11,151 nt of DNA from Comamonadaceae bacterium (lineage in GTDB: Bacteria; Pseudomonadota; Gammaproteobacteria; Burkholderiales; Burkholderiaceae_C): contig CANBRV010000054.1 of the NCBI GenBank assembly GCA_947372005.1, positions 1 to 11,151 of the forward strand. Reading direction: 5' to 3'. The notes under the pieces are model-generated. The model ran no database searches. It was not told the DNA's origin and saw only the letters and a list, made by a program, of their open reading frames with translations. The position numbers and the translations under genes were made by a program. Below, in pieces: positions 5,502-11,151 of the stretch; the first letter of the stretch is position 1; every line of letters begins with the position of its first letter.

Positions 5502-8500
5502 TTAAAGTTTATTTGGCACAAATGCAAGCCGTCCATCGCCAGTCACAAATGTAACGTGTAGCAAACTTTCGTTTATGGCAAATACGTCATAAACCGCTTG
5601 CCGATATTTTTCGAGCTGCTCGAGTAAATTGGCAGATTTTTCTGGATTTAAAGCTGATTTAAAGTCAATTAACCACCATTGCTGGGTATCTCGCCGCCTT
5701 ACTAAGCGATCGATGCGGAAAATATTCTCTTTATAAAAAAGCTCATATTCATTCGCCTGCCAGTCAATATGACGCTCATCCCATATCCATGCAGCCTCGC
5801 CGTTCAGCATTGCTTTTGCCATATCAGACACAGCTTGCACTTGCTCTTTTGTCAATGCAAATTCGCTGGAGATCGCCGCTAACGCAGCAGCATCCGCGCT
5901 TTGCCATTGCAAGAGACGGTGTAGTGCGCTGCCTTTTTTCGATGCCACATTTGACTCGTCAGATGCGGCTACCCGCACGCTAGGTGGCAGCGTCAATTCA
6001 GCCGCAGGGAGTATTTTTATCTCCGCTGGAAGTCTTATTTGATGTGACTTAGCGGGCATCTGGTCCTCTGCCGCCACAGGCGTGCACAGAGCTTTCAGGC
6101 GATGCCAAACGCTTTTTGGATTCGCATTCCAAGCCTCGGATGCCGAGAGAACCAGCGTTTGCCTCGCCCTTGTGATGGCAACGTACATCGTGTTGATCTC
6201 TTCCACCTCACGTGCCCTAAAGTCCGATTCCAGCAAGGCTTTAGCGCACATTGGCGGATTCGCCTCGTTCAGCAAAAATACAAACTTCTGCGGCGCTGAA
6301 TCTTCAGGTTGCCAGTCGATCAGCGTCGTCATCGACTGCATTTTTCGCGGCTCGGGGTCGCTGCTGAGCAGTAACACCACATCTGCCTCCAAACCTTTGG
6401 CTCCGTGCACCGTGAGCAATTGCACCGCTGTTGTACTCTCAGCCACCGCTGGCGCTTTGATACTTTGCACTTTGGCACGCATCGCGCGCACAAAAGCGTA
6501 AGCGCTCAAAAACCGACCGCCACCCACCTGCAAAGCCGCACTCAGCAAGGTTTGCAGGGCAGCATGGCTGGAGAGCCTTATTGCATCTGGCATTGCGGCG
6601 AGGTACTTGTTTAAAACGTCGCCATCGTCGTAAATCGCTTGCAGCGCATCGTGCGGCGGCAACTTTGCGAGCCACGTTTGCCAGCGCCTGAGTTGCTCTT
6701 TTATGTCCCCTGTTAGCAAATCAAACCATGACTTCTTCTCGGGCAGGCAAGCTAACTGCTGTATGCGCAGTGCCATCAACTGCGCATCCGTCCACGCAAA
6801 AAGCGGCGATTTGAGTGCCCGCGCCAAGTCTAAATCGCTATGCGGCGAGACTAGGAAATTAAGCAGTGCGAGTGCATCTTGCACCGCAGGCGCATCGGCT
6901 AAATCGTTCTTTTCTAACTTGGAAGCCTGCACGCCGTACTGCTGTAAGGCTTGCTGAATAAGGCTGAGCGGCTCATGCGTACGGGAGAGCACCATCACCG
7001 ATTGACCGTTCGCGTTAGCGGCTATCCACCTTGCCGCCTGATCGGCCTCGCGCTGTTTAAGCGTTTCTTCCGCATCCACGCGCGGCGCGCGCAAGCTGTC
7101 GCGCCATATGGATCCAGCAGCTGACATTGCGCCGTCTTTTTCTTTTTTGACTTCCTTCTTTTCACGCTCAATCATTGGCAAGCAAAGCGCCGCGCCAACC
7201 TCTTCGCTTTCAGTCGTGTGCGGCCTGAAACCCACATATTCATTGGCCTCTTGCGCATTCATCATGGCGCTATTGACAACCGCCAGCACGCCTGCGGCGT
7301 TCCTGCGCGTGTGGTCGCACGAGAGCAGCGCCGCATCAAACGTCTCTTGCATAAAGGCTTGCGCGGCAGCAAACACACGCGGCTCGGCACGGCGAAATCG
7401 GTAGATGCTTTGCTTGGGGTCGCCCACGATAAAAAGACTCGGACGATCTTGTCCGCCGCCGCTACCCGCATAGCCGGCAAGCCACGCGTGCATGGCTTGC
7501 CATTGCAGCGGATTAGTGTCTTGAAACTCGTCAATCATCACGTGACGCAGCCGTTGATCGAGCCGCTCTTGCACTGCACCCGACACTTCGGGATCGGATA
7601 AGAGCAGCGTTGCAGCGCGTTCCAAATCCGCCATATCGACCAAGCCTTGATCGCGCTTGAGTTTGACAAAGCAAGCCAACCACGCCCGCCCCACGCGCGT
7701 CATGCGCTGCTGATAGAGCCAGCAGGTGTGTTGGTGCTCGGCGGCAAGCTTTGCTAATAAATCGTTCTGCGCTGCAACAACCACTTCGCGATCGGTGTCA
7801 AGAATTTTGGATCGGAACTTGCGCGGCGCAAACTCCTTGGTCAGCAGCGCCGCTTGAGCGGCTTCAAGATTGGAATCGGTGAGCGCTGTCTCAAGCGCGG
7901 TAGCCGTGTTTTTTAATTCATCGGTTTTGTATGCTCCAAGCAACCGAGCCACAAGGCTAAGCCGTGCAAGGTCAACCACATGCTGCTGGCTCTCTTCAAC
8001 CGAGCTCTCTAACAATCCCTGCGCATCTGTCAATTCGAACTCAACTCGTTTAGCCAGTAAACCTGCCAGCGCGTCATCCACTTTGGAGCGGCCTAACTCT
8101 TCGATGAGTGCCGCAAACTCATCTTGTAGTCCTTGATCCGTAAGAGCTGCCGCGTAGAACGCATGGCGCAGCTCAGGCAATAAGGTGGTGTCATCTTCTA
8201 GCAATTCGTAGGCCAGTGGGTACTTGAGCTTTTGCAAAACAGCCAGCGGCGCAGCTTTGAGTAACTGCGCAAACCACGCATGAAAGGTCGAAATTTGAAC
8301 ACTACGACCACTCGCCAAAATTCGTGCTCGCAGCTCACGCAGTTCTGGCTCGGCTAATCGCTTTTGCAAACGCTCGCGCATTTCGCCTGCAGCTTTTTTA
8401 GTAAACGTAATCGCCAATATCTGATCAGGTTCAGCGCCATCTTGCAGCGCTTTCACCATGCGCTCAATCAGCATCCACGTCTTACCCGCGCCCGCGCAGG

Positions 8501-8594
8501 CCTCTACCGCCACGCTACGTGCGGGGTCGCAGGCGATGGCATAAAAAGCATCCGAGCTGGCGGATTTTCCATTGATGGCGTAGGCGGGATTCAT
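5502..8594 (-). CDS. UvrD/RecB-family helicase-nuclease, AddA-like
   Basis: This 1030-residue protein is an SF1A helicase with a C-terminal RecB-type nuclease, like AddA. It should unwind double-strand DNA ends and cut one strand for recombinational repair. Helicase motifs run in order: Walker A ACAGAGKT (32-39), AITFTKKAAGEMRERL (61-76), ISTFHAWF (101-108), Walker B DEFQDT (355-360), GDPKQSIYRFR (391-401), LLTVHGAKGLE (726-736) and YVAITRARQT (804-813). The nuclease domain keeps H892 in GSALHRLLQW, E951, D962 in FRIDRLV, the D977-x-K979 pair in LIDFKSA and a QxxxY at 993-997, so both activities look intact. A very charged insert (477-488) lies before the C-terminal helicase part. The start ATG 8594 is set by an AAGGA six bases upstream and by the ATGA overlap with the AddB-like gene. 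The last residues VPNKL end at TAA. Cytoplasmic. Confidence 0.93.
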   Translation of the reverse strand: MNPAYAINGKSASSDAFYAIACDPARSVAVEACAGAGKTWMLIERMVKALQDGAEPDQILAITFTKKAAGEMRERLQKRLAEPELRELRARILASGRSVQISTFHAWFAQLLKAAPLAVLQKLKYPLAYELLEDDTTLLPELRHAFYAAALTDQGLQDEFAALIEELGRSKVDDALAGLLAKRVEFELTDAQGLLESSVEESQQHVVDLARLSLVARLLGAYKTDELKNTATALETALTDSNLEAAQAALLTKEFAPRKFRSKILDTDREVVVAAQNDLLAKLAAEHQHTCWLYQQRMTRVGRAWLACFVKLKRDQGLVDMADLERAATLLLSDPEVSGAVQERLDQRLRHVMIDEFQDTNPLQWQAMHAWLAGYAGSGGGQDRPSLFIVGDPKQSIYRFRRAEPRVFAAAQAFMQETFDAALLSCDHTRRNAAGVLAVVNSAMMNAQEANEYVGFRPHTTESEEVGAALCLPMIEREKKEVKKEKDGAMSAAGSIWRDSLRAPRVDAEETLKQREADQAARWIAANANGQSVMVLSRTHEPLSLIQQALQQYGVQASKLEKNDLADAPAVQDALALLNFLVSPHSDLDLARALKSPLFAWTDAQLMALRIQQLACLPEKKSWFDLLTGDIKEQLRRWQTWLAKLPPHDALQAIYDDGDVLNKYLAAMPDAIRLSSHAALQTLLSAALQVGGGRFLSAYAFVRAMRAKVQSIKAPAVAESTTAVQLLTVHGAKGLEADVVLLLSSDPEPRKMQSMTTLIDWQPEDSAPQKFVFLLNEANPPMCAKALLESDFRAREVEEINTMYVAITRARQTLVLSASEAWNANPKSVWHRLKALCTPVAAEDQMPAKSHQIRLPAEIKILPAAELTLPPSVRVAASDESNVASKKGSALHRLLQWQSADAAALAAISSEFALTKEQVQAVSDMAKAMLNGEAAWIWDERHIDWQANEYELFYKENIFRIDRLVRRRDTQQWWLIDFKSALNPEKSANLLEQLEKYRQAVYDVFAINESLLHVTFVTGDGRLAFVPNKL

Positions 8595-11128
8595 TTGAAA
8601 TCCTTGCGACAGAGCCCACGAACTTGACAATACGTACAAGCCTCACCCTCGCCCAAGGCACGTAGACCGTGGCCTGCCGCCATGCTCCCGAGATCGCCCC
8701 AGATGCCGTCTAACAAATCGTCCGTCCGAGCTTCTAAGTCCAGCAACTCGTTCGTACTGGTGCCGTCTTTGCCATTTTTGTCATTTGCGCGTTCAACCAA
8801 ATTGATATATGCAGCACGGATGGGCAAGTCGGATTGACTCGATTGATCCAAATCGTTCGAAACCAGCGCGGCATAAAACGCCAGCTGCGTGTCTTCATCG
8901 GCATCTTTATTGATTCGATTTTTTGTTTTTTGCAAGGACTCAGTTTTGTAATCTAGCAACCACCTTGCGCCAGACGCCGTGTCTTTGTCAATGCGATCTA
9001 ACGTGCCTATCAAGTTGACTGTTTTTCCATCCACTGTGAGGGGAAATGACTTCTTCACTTCGCCCGCCTCGTACCGTGCACCGCTGGCCTCATGCTTGGC
9101 AAGCCACGCCAAATAAGCCTCGCGGGTCTTTGGCCAGATAAGCGCAAAGGGCAAAAATGCTGCATCGTCTAAACCTAGCGATTTTTGTTCTGCGGTCGCG
9201 CAAGCATTGATTGTGGTCACATAGTCAAGCGTTGGCTCGTGCTTTAACGCTTCATGGAATCGGAACAAAGTCCCATGCAACCACGTACCAAAGTCGCGTT
9301 TATCAACGGTTTCATCTAACTCGTCCGAATCACGCAAACCCAAGATGCGCGTGGCGTAGAAGCGATACGGGCAAGCGCGTAAATCGGCGTAGGCGCTAGC
9401 GGACAACTGCGTGGGCGCGAGTGTTTGCCAATCAATCGCGACGCCTTGCTGGAAAACATCAAGCACAGACAAAACAGGCTGGGAGGCCACAGGGGCTGTA
9501 GCCTTCACAAGAGCCAACTCCTCGAGTGCCGTTTGACGCGAAACAAGCCTCCCCTCCATCCCCAGCACTTGCAGCAAACTGCTTTTTGAGAGCAGCTCGT
9601 TACCCTCCATTTGCTGCCAGAGCAGGCTCACATTGGATTGGCTGCACAGCCACGCCCACGCTTTGGACTGCGCGGCAACCGCATCATCTTGCGCGGGAAG
9701 TTGCAAAGCTTCCCGCTGCGCTGTACTCCAATCGCCCTTTAGGTGCGGCCTAGCAGGCAAGCGGCGCTCGTCGCAACTAGGCACAACAAACGCATCAAAA
9801 TGCCGTCCCCACATTTGCGCCAATGGCAAGATGGTGACAGTCGCAGCACGAGCAACATCATTCTCTTCGCCTGCATTGTCCAGCCGCGCATCAAACTTCA
9901 AGCGAAAACGATTCGCCTCCAGCACAGCGCGAACCCATGCCACATAAGCGCTGCGAGGCATTGTCGCGACAAAGCTTGTCACCAATGGCGAGTCAGCGCC
10001 CGCGTCTACATGCAAGGCTTTCAGCATCGCCTCGCCCGCTAAATCAGACTGAATGGCATCCCATAAACCCACGTCTTGCAACAGCGCTTTCGTCTCTATC
10101 AGCCACGCGGCAAGCCGACGCGGACGCGTAAAACGTGCCGGCCAATCACCAATCAAATCACTGCCGGTTTGCGACCATGAAACCTGCGCGTCACGCCGAA
10201 TTTTTTGTTCTAGCTTCGATACATCAGTAGGCAAAAACCGCAGCGGTGCGCTCTTCAAAGCTGCCAAGACCGCGTCAGATGTGACCTTAGGGTCCATCGC
10301 CTCCAGCCAGGTCATTAATTGCGCAGCAACCGTAGTGGTCGAGAGCGCCCAGCCAGTCTCGTCAATAAGCCGCACACCACGATAGCTGAGCACGGCGCTC
10401 AAACGGCGCGTGAGTTGGCGATCTAGTGCGACGAGCGCCATCGTTTTAGCTTTGCTCGCAAGAATGACTGCCGCCGTTTGCTGCACCAAGTCTTCAAAAT
10501 CGGCGGCGATGTATTCATTAATGGACGTGCTGCCTTGTGCCTCCATCGCACCCAAATCAATCAAAGTGATCTTGCTGGAAGCCCCATTCAGTATGGCCTG
10601 CACGAGAGCGTCTTGTTGCAATCCTGCCGTCACATAAAAGTGTTCGGTGGATGCCAAAAGCGCCGCTTGCCGCTCCCAGAGCACATCGGTGCCATAGTTG
10701 GTCGCAGCCGCCCACATGAGCGCGGCATAGCCAATCGCGCCTTCCAATTGAAACTGCCCGCCTTGCTGAAAAAGCGCTGCACGTGCGCTAGCCCACGCAA
10801 CGCGGCTGATTGGGTGCATCGCTGCCAACGTAGGCGCTACCTCGTAAGCCATATCCATTAAGCGCTGCACGAGTGCGGGTGCAGTATCTAAACCCGCACG
10901 CCTCAGGTGCGACTCAGCAATCAAACGGTCAATGCCTGTATCAAAGTGAATGTCGGTGGGCGCCTTGGCAACCACGCCAAGGCTAGTCGCCCAGTCACGC
11001 ACCGTGGTGATTTGCGGTGTCGGCTTGCCCATACCCATTGCCCGCCAAGCCTCGCGGGCTGTGGCTTTGAGTTGTGCGTAGGGGATGAGCCAGATAGCAG
11101 GGGAAGTGACGCTAAGGTCTGTAGACAT
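8591..11128 (-). CDS. AddB-like PD-(D/E)XK nuclease with Fe-S cluster motif
   Basis: This 845-residue protein resembles AddB and the betaproteobacterial 'probable DNA repair protein' relatives of AddB found beside a UvrD-like partner. The N-terminal and middle parts look like an inactivated helicase scaffold: no Walker A is visible near the N-terminus (IPYAQLKATAREAW at 15-28). The C-terminal nuclease is complete: H618 in FGTWLHGTL, E690, D711 in GTLDRID, the D726-x-K728 pair in WLLDYKTE, and Q748/Y752 in QLAFY. Four cysteines match the AddB-type 4Fe-4S arrangement: C586 in ACPYRFY before the nuclease, then C831, C834 and C840 in CTYCQVRGLC at the end. It should cut the strand opposite to that cut by the AddA-like partner. 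The start is ATG 11128; a TAG lies in frame 12 bases upstream, which excludes a longer protein. No clear Shine-Dalgarno is seen. It is the first gene of the pair. Confidence 0.9.
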   Translation of the reverse strand: MSTDLSVTSPAIWLIPYAQLKATAREAWRAMGMGKPTPQITTVRDWATSLGVVAKAPTDIHFDTGIDRLIAESHLRRAGLDTAPALVQRLMDMAYEVAPTLAAMHPISRVAWASARAALFQQGGQFQLEGAIGYAALMWAAATNYGTDVLWERQAALLASTEHFYVTAGLQQDALVQAILNGASSKITLIDLGAMEAQGSTSINEYIAADFEDLVQQTAAVILASKAKTMALVALDRQLTRRLSAVLSYRGVRLIDETGWALSTTTVAAQLMTWLEAMDPKVTSDAVLAALKSAPLRFLPTDVSKLEQKIRRDAQVSWSQTGSDLIGDWPARFTRPRRLAAWLIETKALLQDVGLWDAIQSDLAGEAMLKALHVDAGADSPLVTSFVATMPRSAYVAWVRAVLEANRFRLKFDARLDNAGEENDVARAATVTILPLAQMWGRHFDAFVVPSCDERRLPARPHLKGDWSTAQREALQLPAQDDAVAAQSKAWAWLCSQSNVSLLWQQMEGNELLSKSSLLQVLGMEGRLVSRQTALEELALVKATAPVASQPVLSVLDVFQQGVAIDWQTLAPTQLSASAYADLRACPYRFYATRILGLRDSDELDETVDKRDFGTWLHGTLFRFHEALKHEPTLDYVTTINACATAEQKSLGLDDAAFLPFALIWPKTREAYLAWLAKHEASGARYEAGEVKKSFPLTVDGKTVNLIGTLDRIDKDTASGARWLLDYKTESLQKTKNRINKDADEDTQLAFYAALVSNDLDQSSQSDLPIRAAYINLVERANDKNGKDGTSTNELLDLEARTDDLLDGIWGDLGSMAAGHGLRALGEGEACTYCQVRGLCRKDFK
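8601..8605 (-). promoter_or_regulatory. Shine-Dalgarno AAGGA of the AddA-like gene
   Basis: On the minus strand AAGGA lies six bases before ATG 8594-8592, within the last codons of the AddB-like gene. It supports this start over an upstream in-frame extension to 8639 and, with the ATGA overlap, points to coupled translation of the two subunits. Confidence 0.65.
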
Positions 11129-11151
11129 GAATTTTGACTATCGCTTTAATT

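Noticed and set aside
6082..6501. Plus-strand open frame of 139 codons within the AddA-like gene.
   Set aside because: It is antisense to conserved helicase motifs V and VI; the Ser/Ala-rich product looks like a reverse reading of coding DNA.
5502..11128. AddAB-like pair considered as a phage-defence system.
   Set aside because: Motifs and pair layout fit housekeeping double-strand-break repair; no defence-type neighbour, methylase, reverse transcriptase or toxin is in the window.
1..11151. tRNA, rRNA, CRISPR arrays, insertion sequences and attachment sites.
   Set aside because: Coding genes cover nearly all bases on one strand, and I saw no cloverleaf, repeat-spacer array, transposase or flanking repeat on either strand.

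Overview
The window is a densely packed stretch of bacterial chromosome in which every supported gene lies on the minus strand, so genes are read from high to low coordinates. It most resembles a betaproteobacterium, probably Burkholderiales. The reasons are the AddA/AddB-type pair of the kind seen there, an HPPD-related protein whose N-terminal half reads like Burkholderiales HPPD, and roughly balanced base composition. This placement is an inference from remembered families; no search was run. There are no tRNA or rRNA genes, insertion sequences, prophage genes or CRISPR arrays.

The right half (about 5.5-11.1 kb) is a two-gene DNA-break-processing module. An AddB-like nuclease has an apparently complete Fe-S cysteine set and a PD-(D/E)XK site but no visible Walker A. 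It is followed, with an ATGA overlap, by an AddA/RecB-like protein with intact UvrD-type helicase motifs and its own C-terminal nuclease. Together they should form a helicase-dual-nuclease complex that resects double-strand ends for recombination.

After 56 bases holding an imperfect dyad comes a tight six-gene run that continues off the left edge. In transcription order it encodes: an HPPD-like VOC protein with a degenerate catalytic half; a TIM-barrel protein resembling the dehydratase domain of QuiC-type 3-dehydroshikimate dehydratase; an M23 (LytM) lipoprotein; a Bcr/CflA-type MFS transporter; an aldose 1-epimerase-like mutarotase; and an SMP-30/gluconolactonase-like lactonase, truncated by the window end. 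Junctions are 7 bases, a 1-base overlap, 9 bases, a 4-base overlap and a 4-base overlap, so one transcript with translational coupling is likely.

The most interesting part is the first pair. The two halves of the QuiC1-type fusion occur here as separate adjacent genes in the opposite order. The HPPD-like half keeps two of three metal-ligand positions, has Arg at the third and lacks the C-terminal segment of true HPPD. A reasonable reading is that it is a non-oxygenase partner of the barrel enzyme. The rest of the operon (transporter, mutarotase, lactonase, cell-wall hydrolase) suggests uptake and breakdown of a cyclic polyol or sugar-like compound, but the substrate cannot be read from the sequence.
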